NCBI GenBank assembly: GCA_035317605.1
Contig: DATHGT010000096.1
Location: 1 to 14,697, forward strand
Origin: DATHGT01 sp035317605
GTDB taxonomy: Bacteria > Methylomirabilota > Methylomirabilia > Rokubacteriales > CSP1-6
Reading direction: 5' to 3'
Length of the DNA stretch: 14,697 nucleotides
Shown: positions 6,425 through 13,847 of the stretch, piece after piece
Layout: each line of letters opens with the position of its first letter
How positions within the stretch are numbered: position 1 is the stretch's first letter
Made by a program: the position numbers and the translations under genes
The notes under the pieces: model-generated
The model's database searches: none
What the model was told of the DNA's origin: nothing
What the model saw: the letters and a program-made list of their open reading frames with translations, nothing else

Positions 6425-7009
6425 CTACCTCACGCTGCTGAAGTACGCGGCGAGATCGTCGAAGGTCTGGTCCGGGATCGTCGCCATCAGGGCCTTGAGC
6501 GCTTTGAGGTTCGGATCGCCGGGGCTCCGCTTGTCCGCTTTGAAGAGCAGCATCTGGCTCTTGAGAAAGCCGGGCGGCTGGCCGCGGAGGTCGGGGATCG
6601 TCTTCGCGGGATCGCCGCGGCCGTCGGGACCGTGGCAGACGGCGCACTGCGCGGCCGCGGCCTTGCCGCGCTCGGCGGCGGCGGCGTCGGCCTTGATGGA
6701 CGTGGGCTCCTTCTTCTGCGCCGCGAAGTAGCCGGCCACCTCGTCGACCCCGAGCACCTTCACGGCCTTGGCGTATGGTTCCATCTCCGGCGACACGCGC
6801 TTGCCGGTCGCGTAATCCTCGATGGCCTTCTTGAAGTACTCCGTCGAGATGCCGGCCAGGATCGGCATCGTGTTGGACGGGCTCTGCCCGGCCGGCCCAT
6901 GACAGGCCGCGCACGTCAACGCCTTCGTCGCCCCCGGTGTATCCAGTGGCCCCGCGAACGAGGAGCCGGCCGCGATCAGCACGACGAGCAGCGCAAGCAT
7001 CAGGCTCAT
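6425..7009 (-). CDS. fccA: Diheme cytochrome c (c4-like), likely flavocytochrome c sulfide dehydrogenase cytochrome subunit
   Basis: A 194-residue periplasmic cytochrome with two heme-binding motifs, CAACH (33-37) and CAVCH (122-126), and signal peptide MSLMLALLVVLIAAGSSFAG. Each half is a small class I cytochrome c domain: H-G-P-A-G and a later Met in the first (M48 or M76), H-G-P-D-G-R-G-D and M175 with DDLAAYFSSV in the second. Those Met residues are the probable sixth heme ligands. This is the cytochrome c4-like fold of the FccA subunit, which takes electrons from the flavin subunit encoded just upstream (16-base gap). The ATG at 7009 has GAGGAGA upstream; the 21 extra codons in the longer open frame are rejected. 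A general c4 cytochrome is the alternative, but the gene order favours FccA. Confidence 0.88.
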   Translation of the reverse strand: MSLMLALLVVLIAAGSSFAGPLDTPGATKALTCAACHGPAGQSPSNTMPILAGISTEYFKKAIEDYATGKRVSPEMEPYAKAVKVLGVDEVAGYFAAQKKEPTSIKADAAAAERGKAAAAQCAVCHGPDGRGDPAKTIPDLRGQPPGFLKSQMLLFKADKRSPGDPNLKALKALMATIPDQTFDDLAAYFSSVR

Positions 7010-7025
7010 GATCGTTCTCCTCGTC

Positions 7026-8291
7026 CTACGCAAGCATGTCGCCCCAGATACTGCGGGCCCATCCATCGGCATTCTGGCCGAACTGCTCGCTCGGTCCCGG
7101 CGTGAGCTTCTGCTCGATCTGGACGACCTTGCCGCCCTCGATCTTGTAGCTGTTGACCACCGCGATCGCCTCGCGGTCGTTGATCCAGCTGTAGCAGGTG
7201 TTGCCGGGCGGCAGCTGCGGTGGCTCCTTGCCGTTGAGCAGCGCGGCGATGGCCACCCCGCTGATCTTGCCCATGTTGTTGGCGACGTTGCCGGACTTCG
7301 GCACCGGCAGCCCGGTCGTCGCGTCGCCGATCACGTGGATCTCCTTGGCCTTCGCCGACTCGTAGGTCACGTGGTTGACCTCGCACCAGCGCTTGTCGGC
7401 GCCCACGAGGTCGGCCTGCACCGCGATGGTTCCGGCCCGCTGCGGCGGGATCAGGTTGAGCACGTCGTACTTCACCTTGTCGCCGATCTCGATCTGCACC
7501 TCGCGAGCGCCGGGATCGACCTTCACGACCTTGCTCGACGGCCGGTAGTCGAGGTTCGGATAGTCCTTGGCCCAGACGCCGCGGAAGAGCGCGGTCTTCG
7601 AGACCACGTTCTGGTTGGCGTCGAGCACGATCAGCTTCGAGGCCGGCTTGTTGGTCTTGAGATACCACGCGACCTGGCAGGCCCGCTCGTAGGGTCCGGG
7701 CGGGCAGCGATACGCCACCGGCGGAATGGTCAGGACGAAGACGCCGCCGTCGCGCATGCCCTGGAGCTGACGGGCCAGCTCCACCGTCTGCGGGCCGGCC
7801 TTCCACGCGTGCAGGACGGTGTCCTTGGCCTGGGCGAGTCCCTCGACCTGCTCCCACTGGAACTCGACGCCGGGCGAGACCACGAGCCGGTCGTACGAGA
7901 GATAGCCCTCGCCGATGCGCACCCGCTTGGTGTCGGGCTCGATCGCGGTCGCTTCGTGGTGCATGACCTTGACCCCGTGGCCCCGCAGCCCGCGATAGCC
8001 GAACGTGATGCTCTGGATCGTCCGCACGCCGCTCAGGACCAGGTTGCTGAAGGGACAGGAAACGAATCGGTCGTTCGGCTCGAGCAACACCACTTCGATC
8101 GACGGATCGCTGAGCCGCACGTACTTCGCCGCCGAGGCCCCGCCCCAGCCGCCGCCGATGACGACGACCCGGCGCCCGCTCTTGGGGGCGACGTCGCCGG
8201 CCATCTTCGAGGGCGCGGCGCAGCCGGCGGCGAGGAAGCCGAGGCCCGTCCCTGAGGTTCGAAGGAAATCCCTGCGCGTCACGGTCGACAT
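7026..8291 (-). CDS. fccB: Flavocytochrome c sulfide dehydrogenase, FAD subunit
   Basis: A 421-residue exported flavoprotein that oxidises sulfide to zero-valent sulfur or polysulfide in the periplasm. The N-terminus carries a Tat signal (TRRDFLR at 5-11) and LAAGC (20-24), which could make it a Tat-exported lipoprotein. The FAD-binding Rossmann motif is VVVIGGGWGGASAAKYV (42-58). SCPFSN (79-84) and YRCPPGPYERA are characteristic of the family. C196 (in YRC) and C366 (in NTCYS) are spaced 170 residues apart, matching the redox-active disulfide pair next to FAD in the Allochromatium enzyme (C161 and C337). A second FAD-contact region, IGDATTGLPVPKSGNVANN, lies near 321-339. The length suits the family (about 400-430). 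The ATG at 8291 has GGAGGA upstream. First gene of a three-gene operon with the cytochrome and TauE/SafE genes. Confidence 0.93.
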   Translation of the reverse strand: MSTVTRRDFLRTSGTGLGFLAAGCAAPSKMAGDVAPKSGRRVVVIGGGWGGASAAKYVRLSDPSIEVVLLEPNDRFVSCPFSNLVLSGVRTIQSITFGYRGLRGHGVKVMHHEATAIEPDTKRVRIGEGYLSYDRLVVSPGVEFQWEQVEGLAQAKDTVLHAWKAGPQTVELARQLQGMRDGGVFVLTIPPVAYRCPPGPYERACQVAWYLKTNKPASKLIVLDANQNVVSKTALFRGVWAKDYPNLDYRPSSKVVKVDPGAREVQIEIGDKVKYDVLNLIPPQRAGTIAVQADLVGADKRWCEVNHVTYESAKAKEIHVIGDATTGLPVPKSGNVANNMGKISGVAIAALLNGKEPPQLPPGNTCYSWINDREAIAVVNSYKIEGGKVVQIEQKLTPGPSEQFGQNADGWARSIWGDMLA

Positions 8292-8319
8292 GTGGTTCCT
8301 CCGCGTCGTTGTGAGGGGG

Positions 8320-8349
8320 ATTGTGTTCGATTTCCCCTCCACTTGTCGA
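8320..8349 (-). promoter_or_regulatory. Possible promoter of the sulfide dehydrogenase operon
   Basis: On the minus strand TCGACA (8349-8344) and CACAAT (8325-8320) are separated by 18 bases, a fair match to sigma-70 boxes (5/6 and 4/6). The -35 box overlaps that of the divergent plus-strand promoter (TTGTCG, 8343-8348), so the two operons may compete for polymerase or share one regulator. Confidence 0.3.
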
Positions 8350-8371
8350 GCCGTTTCCGCCGTGCGATAGT
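8343..8371 (+). promoter_or_regulatory. Promoter of the ligase/ABC operon (TTGTCG-17-GATAGT), near-leaderless
   Basis: TTGTCG (8343-8348), 17 bases, GATAGT (8366-8371). The GTG start codon follows after 10 bases, so transcription would begin within a few bases of the start codon; no ribosome-binding site is visible. The -10 region is part of the 9-mer GCGATAGTC, which recurs before the coiled-coil gene at 13848 in the same arrangement. Confidence 0.5.
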
Positions 8372-8381
8372 CCGGCCGCCT

Positions 8382-9869
8382 GTGAACCTCGCTGGGCTCG
8401 GCGACGAGAACGTTCGGCAATACGGCGAATACGTGTCCCTGGTGTTCGACGGGCGCGAGCTGACCAACGTCGATCAGCGGCGGAGCGCCTGCCGGGCGGC
8501 CAACGCGCTCGCCCGCCGCGGGGTGACCCCGGGCGACCGGGTCGTGGTGATGCTGCCCAACTGCCCCGAGGTCCTCCAGGCGTACGCCGCGATCGCCCGG
8601 CTCGGCGCGGTCGTCGTCCCCGTCGTGTTCCTGCTCGGCCCGGCGGAGGTCCGTCACATCCTCGACCACTCCGGCGCGAAGGTGCTGATCACCTCGCCCG
8701 ACCTCGCGTGGAAGGCCGAGGGCTGGGGGGGGACCATCATCCTGGTCGGCGGCGAGGCGCCGGGCGCGCTGGCCTGGGACGCGATCGTGCCGGCCGAGCC
8801 CGACGCGTTCGCGATCGTCGAGCGCCGCCCCGACGACCTCGCGGTGATCCTGTACACGGCGGGGACGACGGGCCAGCCCAAGGGCGTCGCGCTCTCGCAC
8901 GCCAACCTCGTCTCCAACGCGCGGTCGGCCGCGAGCCTCTACGAGCTGGACCGCACCGAGTGGGGGCTCGCCGTGCTTCCGCTCTCGCACTCCTACGGGC
9001 TCACGCTGATGAACGCCGGCCACATCCTCGGCACCCGCGCCGTGCTGCTCCGCTGGTTCAATCCCGAGCTGGTGCTCGAGACCATCCAGCGTTATCGCGT
9101 GCAGCAGATGGCCGGGGTGCCGACCATGTTCGTGTATCTTCTCAACTACCCCGAGGCCGATGGCTTCGACACCAGTTCGATGAAGCTCTGGGGCTCGGGC
9201 GCGGCCCCGCTGCCGGTGGAGATCGTGGCGCCGTTCGAGGCCAAGTTCGGGGGCCGGCTGCTCGAGGGATACGGCCTCACCGAGGCGGCGCCGGTGGTGT
9301 CCGCGCATCGATACTCCGGCGAGCGGCGGCTCGGCTCGGTCGGCCAGCCCATCCCCGGCGTGGAGGTCGCCATCCGCGACGACGACGATCGTCCGCTGCC
9401 GCCGGGAGAGGTCGGCGAAGTGTGCGTGCGCGGCCCCACCGTCATGCTCGGCTACTATCGGATGCCCGAGGAAACGGCCCGGACCGTCCACGACGGGTGG
9501 CTCCACACCGGCGACATGGGCCGCCTCGACGGCGACGGGTTCCTTTACATCGTGGAGCGCAAGAAGGACCTGATCATCCGCGGCGGCTTCAATGTCTACC
9601 CCCGTGAGGTCGAGGAGGTGCTGTACGCCCACGCCGCCGTCGCCGAGACCGCGGTCGTCGGGGTCCCCGACCCCCTCATGGGTGAGGACGTGCTCGCCTT
9701 CGTGGTGACCAAGGTCGGCGCCACCGCGACCGCGGAGGCGCTGATCGCCTTCTGCCAGGACCGCCTGGCCAAGTACAAGTGTCCCAAGCAGGTGCGCTTC
9801 GTCGACACGCTGCCCAAGAGTCCCATCGGCAAAATCCTCAGGAAAGAGCTGCGGGCCCAGGCCCGCTGA
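8382..9869 (+). CDS. AMP-dependent acyl-CoA synthetase (acyl-CoA ligase, ANL superfamily)
   Basis: A 495-residue cytoplasmic enzyme that activates a carboxylic acid with ATP and then forms the CoA thioester. It has the full set of adenylation motifs: YTAGTTGQPKGV phosphate loop (158-169), YGLTEAAP (297-304), WLHTGDMG (373-380) with the ATP-ribose aspartate, hinge RKKDLIIRGGFNVYPREVE (393-411), and the catalytic lysine K484 in SPIGKILR. The GTG at 8382 is preferred because the family opening MNLAGL begins there; the open frame extends 30 codons upstream without family sense. Substrate class (fatty, aromatic or other acid) cannot be read with confidence. The next gene, a solute-binding protein, starts 10 bases after the stop, so this enzyme probably acts on, or downstream of, the imported compound. 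Confidence 0.92.
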   Translation: MNLAGLGDENVRQYGEYVSLVFDGRELTNVDQRRSACRAANALARRGVTPGDRVVVMLPNCPEVLQAYAAIARLGAVVVPVVFLLGPAEVRHILDHSGAKVLITSPDLAWKAEGWGGTIILVGGEAPGALAWDAIVPAEPDAFAIVERRPDDLAVILYTAGTTGQPKGVALSHANLVSNARSAASLYELDRTEWGLAVLPLSHSYGLTLMNAGHILGTRAVLLRWFNPELVLETIQRYRVQQMAGVPTMFVYLLNYPEADGFDTSSMKLWGSGAAPLPVEIVAPFEAKFGGRLLEGYGLTEAAPVVSAHRYSGERRLGSVGQPIPGVEVAIRDDDDRPLPPGEVGEVCVRGPTVMLGYYRMPEETARTVHDGWLHTGDMGRLDGDGFLYIVERKKDLIIRGGFNVYPREVEEVLYAHAAVAETAVVGVPDPLMGEDVLAFVVTKVGATATAEALIAFCQDRLAKYKCPKQVRFVDTLPKSPIGKILRKELRAQAR

Positions 9870-9879
9870 CGGAGAGATC

Positions 9880-11511
9880 ATGACCGACATCACCCGACGT
9901 GACCTGCTCGCCCTCGGTGGCCTCACCCTGGCGGGAACCGCGCTGACCCCGACGGTGGCCCGCGCCCAGACTCCCAAGCGCGGCGGCGTCCTCACCGTGC
10001 GGATGTGGGATCCGCCGCACTTCGATCCCCACCTGACGATCTCGTACAAGATCAACACGATCTATTCCTTCACGCACAGCCGCCTGCTCCGTCACAAGGC
10101 CGGGCCCGCGGTCACTCCGGGGACGTTCCCGCTCGAGGGCGATCTCGCGGAGTCGTGGAGCCAGCCCAACGAGACGACCTACGTCTTCAAGCTGCGCCGC
10201 GGCGTCCGCTGGCATCCCAAGCCTCCCGTGAACGGCCGCGAGCTGACCGCGGAGGACGTGCGCTACAGCCTCGAGCGCTTCATGAGCGTGAAGGGCAACT
10301 CGAACGCCTACATGCTGAAGTCGGTGGACCGGGTGGAGACGCCCGACAAGTCCACGGTCAAGGTCACGCTCAAGGAGCCGTTCGCGTGGTTCCTCGACAT
10401 GCTCGCCTCGCCGGTGGCCATTCCCATCGTCGCCCGCGAGGTGGTCGAGAAGTTCGGCGACCTCAAGAAGCCGGAGGCCACGATCGGCACCGGACCGTGG
10501 ATGCTCGAGAACTTCCGGCCGAACACCGGCTTCACGTTCGTGCGCCACCCCCAGTACTTCGTGCCCGGGCTGCCCCTGATCGACCGCATCGAAGCCACGG
10601 TCGACGAGGACAATGCCTCCCGCATCGCCGCGTTCCTGGCCGGCAAGTACGACGTCGGCTTCGCGACCTCGTCCGGCAACATCGACCGCATCGACTGGGT
10701 GCAGATCAAGGACACCCTCAAGCAGAAGCGCCCGAATCTCCGGACGCTCGAGTTTCCCACCAACGTGATGATCCACCTCTCGATGCGCACGGATCAGAAG
10801 CCCTTCGGCGACGCGCGGGTGCGCCAGGCCATGTCGATGGCCGTCGACCGCCAGGCCGTCATCGACGCCAGCTACGACGGCGTGGGCCTGATCAACCCGC
10901 CGGTGCCGGCGGCGCTGCGCGAGTGGTCGATCCCCATGAACCAGATCGGCGAGGGCGCCAAGTACTACAAGCACGATCCCGCGGAGGCCAAGCGGTTGCT
11001 GGCTGCGGCCGGCTACGGCCAGGGCTTCCCGGCCCAGATGTGCTTCACCACCTACGGGTCATCGCTGCTCACCGACATGGTGCAGCTCGTGCTCAAGCAG
11101 CTCAAGGACGTGGGCATCGACGCCAAGCTCGACACCAAGGAATACGGCGCCTACATCGCGACCTGCTTCAACGGCAACTTCCCCTCGACGACGTTCGGTC
11201 CGCAGACGCCGTTCCTCGAGCCCGACAACTTCCTGTTCGCCCAGTACTACCCGGGCGAGCCGAAGAACCAGAGCCACATCAACGATCCCGTCGTGGCCGA
11301 CATGCTCATCCGCCAGCGGCGCACCGTCGATCCCGCCAAGCGCCGTGAGGTCATCTGGGATATCCAGCGTTACCTGGCCAAGCAGCAGTACTACGTGCAG
11401 ATGCCGTCGGCGGTGATGGTGGGGGTGTGGGAAGGCGCGCTGAAGAACTACAACCCCAACGTGGGCTACGACATCGGCGGCCGTCTCACCGCCGCCTGGC
11501 TGGACCGGTAG
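9880..11511 (+). CDS. ABC transporter substrate-binding protein, family 5 (peptide/nickel type)
   Basis: A 543-residue periplasmic binding protein. It starts with a Tat signal (TRRDLLALGG, residues 5-14, hydrophobic stretch, cut after VARA at about residue 29), less usual than a Sec signal for this family. The body is typical of DppA/OppA-like proteins: KRGGVLTVRMWDPPHFDPH at the front, LAESW, YVFKLRRGVRWH, ELTAEDVRYSLERFM, GTGPWML, and later VRQAMSMAVDR and EAKRLLAAAGY. Members bind peptides, but also sugars, nickel, opines or other small organic molecules, so the ligand is open. ATG with GGAGAG six to nine bases upstream. It is followed by two cognate permeases; the link with the acyl-CoA ligase upstream favours an organic acid or a compound that yields one (inference). 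Confidence 0.93.
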   Translation: MTDITRRDLLALGGLTLAGTALTPTVARAQTPKRGGVLTVRMWDPPHFDPHLTISYKINTIYSFTHSRLLRHKAGPAVTPGTFPLEGDLAESWSQPNETTYVFKLRRGVRWHPKPPVNGRELTAEDVRYSLERFMSVKGNSNAYMLKSVDRVETPDKSTVKVTLKEPFAWFLDMLASPVAIPIVAREVVEKFGDLKKPEATIGTGPWMLENFRPNTGFTFVRHPQYFVPGLPLIDRIEATVDEDNASRIAAFLAGKYDVGFATSSGNIDRIDWVQIKDTLKQKRPNLRTLEFPTNVMIHLSMRTDQKPFGDARVRQAMSMAVDRQAVIDASYDGVGLINPPVPAALREWSIPMNQIGEGAKYYKHDPAEAKRLLAAAGYGQGFPAQMCFTTYGSSLLTDMVQLVLKQLKDVGIDAKLDTKEYGAYIATCFNGNFPSTTFGPQTPFLEPDNFLFAQYYPGEPKNQSHINDPVVADMLIRQRRTVDPAKRREVIWDIQRYLAKQQYYVQMPSAVMVGVWEGALKNYNPNVGYDIGGRLTAAWLDR

Positions 11512-11538
11512 AGCGGCCCCCGAGAGGAATTCGGAGGA

Positions 11539-12483
11539 ATGCTCAGGAGGTACCTCGCGAAGCGGTTACTGGTGGCGGCGCCCTCGCTGCTCATCGCTTC
11601 GCTGATCGTGTTCACGCTGCCGCGGTTGATTCCCGGCGACGTGGTGGCGTTGATGCTGGAGGAAAAAGCGTACGCCAAGGACCTGGAGGAGATGCGGGCC
11701 AAGCTCGGCCTGAACCGGCCGATCTACGTGCAGTACTTCGAGTGGCTCTCCCGGGTGGCGCGGGGCGACCTGGGAGAGTCGCTGTGGACGCGGCGGCCGG
11801 TGCTGGAAGAAATCGGGCGGCGGCTGCCGGTGACCTTCGAGATCGCGGCCTTCGCGGTGTTCTTCGCGCTCGCCATCTCGCTGCCCATCGGCATCATCTC
11901 GGCCACTCGGCAGGACACCGTGTGGGACTACGTCTTCCGCAGCGGGTCCATCCTGGGCCTCTCGATCCCGGGGTTCTGGCTGGCGACCCTCGTCATCGTG
12001 CTGCCGGCGATCTGGTGGGGCTGGCGACCGGTCACGGGCTTCACCGAGTTCTCGAAGGACCCCCTGGCCCACGTCGGCCAGTTCATCCTGCCCGCGTTCA
12101 TCCTCGGGATCGCGGCCGGGGCCGCCCTCATGCGACTGACCCGCGGCACCCTGCTCGAGGTTCTGCGGCAGGACTACGTGCGCACCGCGTGGGCCAAGGG
12201 GCTCAGCGAGCGGCGCGTCGTGCTCAAGCACACGCTGCGCAACGGGATCATCCCCGTGGTCTCGCTGCTCGGCACGCAGATCCCGCAGATCATCGGCGGC
12301 ACCGTGATCATCGAGACGATCTTCGGACTGCCGGGCATGAGCCGCTTTCTCTTCGACGCCATCAACCAGCGCGACTACCCGGTGATCCAGGGCGTCAACC
12401 TGGTCGTGGTCACGTTCGTGGTGTTCGTCAACCTCACCGTGGACACGCTCTACGCCGTGCTCGATCCACGGATCCGGTACTAG
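11539..12483 (+). CDS. ABC transporter permease, DppB type
   Basis: A 314-residue inner-membrane protein with about six hydrophobic segments. The opening MLRRYLAKRLLVAAPSLLIA with later RLIPGDVV is the standard start of the first permease of peptide/nickel-type importers. LGLNRPIYVQYFEWLSRVARGDLGESL is the conserved periplasmic stretch. The cytoplasmic EAA loop, which contacts the ATPase, lies near residues 212-240 (DYVRTAWAKGLSERRVVLKH). It ends with the family signature of a last transmembrane segment followed by LDPRIRY. ATG with GGAGGA directly adjacent and AGAGGA 10 bases upstream; 27 bases after the binding-protein stop. It would pair with the permease downstream to form the pore. Confidence 0.94.
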   Translation: MLRRYLAKRLLVAAPSLLIASLIVFTLPRLIPGDVVALMLEEKAYAKDLEEMRAKLGLNRPIYVQYFEWLSRVARGDLGESLWTRRPVLEEIGRRLPVTFEIAAFAVFFALAISLPIGIISATRQDTVWDYVFRSGSILGLSIPGFWLATLVIVLPAIWWGWRPVTGFTEFSKDPLAHVGQFILPAFILGIAAGAALMRLTRGTLLEVLRQDYVRTAWAKGLSERRVVLKHTLRNGIIPVVSLLGTQIPQIIGGTVIIETIFGLPGMSRFLFDAINQRDYPVIQGVNLVVVTFVVFVNLTVDTLYAVLDPRIRY

Positions 12484-12600
12484 GCATGCCCGCGTGTTTC
12501 GAGGAGCGCCACGGCTGTGCCGGGGCGCGACGAGAGTGGCAGTGTGAGGTGAGCCGCGGCGAGCGGCGAGCCGAGCCCTTCAATGACCGAAATTGGGCTT

Positions 12601-12624
12601 GGGGGGCCCGTGGCTAGGCCCCCC
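12601..12624 (+). repeat. GC-only 8-bp hairpin between the two permease genes
   Basis: GGGGGGCC (12601-12608), loop of eight bases, GGCCCCCC (12617-12624). It lies in a 150-base spacer (12484-12633), odd for permease genes of this kind, which usually nearly touch. No T-run follows, so it is not a standard terminator. It ends nine bases before the ATG at 12634 and could slow or stabilise the message and set the ratio of the two permeases, or be part of a dispersed intergenic repeat. Confidence 0.5.
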
Positions 12625-12633
12625 ATCTCAGTA

Positions 12634-13533
12634 ATGGCGGTGGAGGGTGGCCGGCCGATCGCCCGGCAGCCCGCGCGCGGACGCGGCATCGCGTTCCTGG
12701 GTATGCTCGGCCGGTTCGCCCGACGCAAACCCCTCGGGGCGATCGGCGCGACGATCGTGGTGGCCATGCTGCTGATGGCGGTCTTCGCCGAGCGCATCGC
12801 GCCCTACGGGTACGACGAGACCATCCGCGGCGCCCGCATGAAAGCGCCGAGCTTCACCTACTGGCTCGGTACCGACAACCTCGGGCGCGATCTGTGGAGC
12901 CGGATCGTGTACGGGGCGCGGGTGTCGGTCACGGTCGGCTTCTCCACGATCCTGCTGGCCACCGTCCTGGCCACCGCGATCGGCGTCACCAGCGCGTACT
13001 TCGGCGGCTTCTACGACCTCGTGATCCAGCGGATCGTCGACGCGTGGATGTCGTTTCCCGCCCTCGTCATCATCCTGTCGGTGATGGCGGTGCTCGGCCC
13101 CGGCCTCCTGAACGTGATCCTGTCCCTCTCGGTCATCATCGCCGCCATCAACTCGCGCGTGATCCGCGGCTCGACCCTGGCCGTGGCCCAGCACGCCTAC
13201 GTGGAGGCGGCGCGGGCCATCGGCTGCGGCCACAGCCGCGTGATCCTGCGCCACCTCCTGCCCAACGTGGCGGCCACCATCGTGGTGCTGGCCACCATCG
13301 GCCTCGGCGCCGCCATCCTCGCCGAGTCCGCGCTCTCGTTCCTGGGCTTCGGCGTCCCCCCGCCCTATCCGTCGTGGGGCGCCATGCTCTCCGGCTCCGG
13401 CCGCACCTACATGTTCCGCGCGCCGTGGATGGCCCTCTGGCCCGGCGTCGCCATCTCCCTCGCCGTCTTCGGCTTCAACATGCTCGGCGACGCGTTGCGC
13501 GACGTGCTGGACCCCCGCCTCCGCGGCAGCTGA
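12634..13533 (+). CDS. ABC transporter permease, DppC type
   Basis: A 299-residue inner-membrane protein, the second permease of the importer. Early RFARRKPLGAIGATIVVAML is the first membrane helix; FTYWLGTDNLGRDLWSRIVY (the HxLGTDxLGRDxxSR signature of this family) and the cytoplasmic EAA loop YVEAARAIGCGHSRVILRHL (about 189-208) are both present. ESALSFLGFGVPPPYPSWG and LDPRLRG at the end are family hallmarks. An ATG 51 bases upstream (12583) is in frame, but those 17 codons (gaa att ctt gct agg tca gta) are unlike the rest of the gene and cover the GC hairpin, so 12634 is preferred. Neither start has a clear ribosome site. No ATPase gene follows; the transporter must borrow one or be completed elsewhere. 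Confidence 0.92.
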   Translation: MAVEGGRPIARQPARGRGIAFLGMLGRFARRKPLGAIGATIVVAMLLMAVFAERIAPYGYDETIRGARMKAPSFTYWLGTDNLGRDLWSRIVYGARVSVTVGFSTILLATVLATAIGVTSAYFGGFYDLVIQRIVDAWMSFPALVIILSVMAVLGPGLLNVILSLSVIIAAINSRVIRGSTLAVAQHAYVEAARAIGCGHSRVILRHLLPNVAATIVVLATIGLGAAILAESALSFLGFGVPPPYPSWGAMLSGSGRTYMFRAPWMALWPGVAISLAVFGFNMLGDALRDVLDPRLRGS

Positions 13534-13547
13534 AGAAGAGTCGTCAC

Positions 13548-13754
13548 ATGGATCAGGAATTGCGCGATCACCTGCTTCGGTCGTTTGAAGAGTTCCGCGA
13601 GATGATTCTCTCCGAGATCAGAGCGGACACCGCGAAGACCTGCCGACACATCGACGAATTCGCCGAGCGCTTGAAACCCGGCAAGTTCCTGCGCTACCTC
13701 GAAGCCCGCGTGGCTTCCGGGGGGGATTCGGTACGACGCGGCGGCCCACGGTAG
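13548..13754 (+). CDS. Small helical protein (68 aa), shorter paralogue of the coiled-coil protein downstream
   Basis: The ATG at 13548 lies 14 bases after the permease stop, with a GAAGAAG ribosome site. The first 20 residues (MDQELRDHLLRSFEEFREMI) match the start of the next gene (MDQELIEYLDRRFNQFREEL) at 9 of 20 positions, and RYLEARV near the end recalls FLHLQARV there. The centre (SEIRADTAKTCRHIDEFAERL) is a charged amphipathic helix with no repeats. No signal peptide or membrane segment. The ending SGGDSVRRGGPR looks eroded. It may be a genuine short relative or a decayed copy from tandem duplication. Its function is unknown; position suggests co-transcription with the transporter. Confidence 0.6.
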   Translation: MDQELRDHLLRSFEEFREMILSEIRADTAKTCRHIDEFAERLKPGKFLRYLEARVASGGDSVRRGGPR

Positions 13755-13812
13755 CCGCGAGGGAAATGGCGGCGGCCTCCGCAGCGCGCGACGTGTATCC
13801 ACCTTTGCACAC

Positions 13813-13841
13813 TTGACGACAAACAACCGCACAGCGATAGT
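13813..13841 (+). promoter_or_regulatory. Promoter TTGACG-17-GATAGT driving a leaderless GTG start
   Basis: TTGACG (13813-13818), 17 bases, GATAGT (13836-13841). The GTG start codon is at 13848, so the predicted first transcribed base is at or within one base of the start codon. No ribosome-binding site is visible between them. The -35 box matches 5/6 and the -10 box 4/6 of the sigma-70 consensus. The same GCGATAGTC 9-mer precedes the acyl-CoA ligase. Confidence 0.6.
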
Positions 13842-13847
13842 CGCCCC

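Noticed and set aside
6414..6914. N-terminal extension of the TauE/SafE frame
   Set aside because: It overlaps the cytochrome gene in another frame and has no hydrophobic or family-like content; the family begins at the GTG at 6413.
7008..8255. 415-residue plus-strand open frame opposite the flavoprotein
   Set aside because: Antisense shadow in GC-rich DNA, rich in D/H/L/V/R without domain pattern, no ribosome site.
8292..10058. Very long open frame on the minus strand opposite the acyl-CoA ligase, in frame with the flavoprotein gene
   Set aside because: It is antisense to a complete ANL-family enzyme, reads as low-information R/H/D/G-rich sequence, and the flavoprotein has its own ATG, ribosome site and Tat signal at 8291.
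12583..12633. Alternative upstream start of the second permease
   Set aside because: The 17 extra codons use rare codons for this region, cover a hairpin and have no ribosome site; the length from 12634 suits the family.
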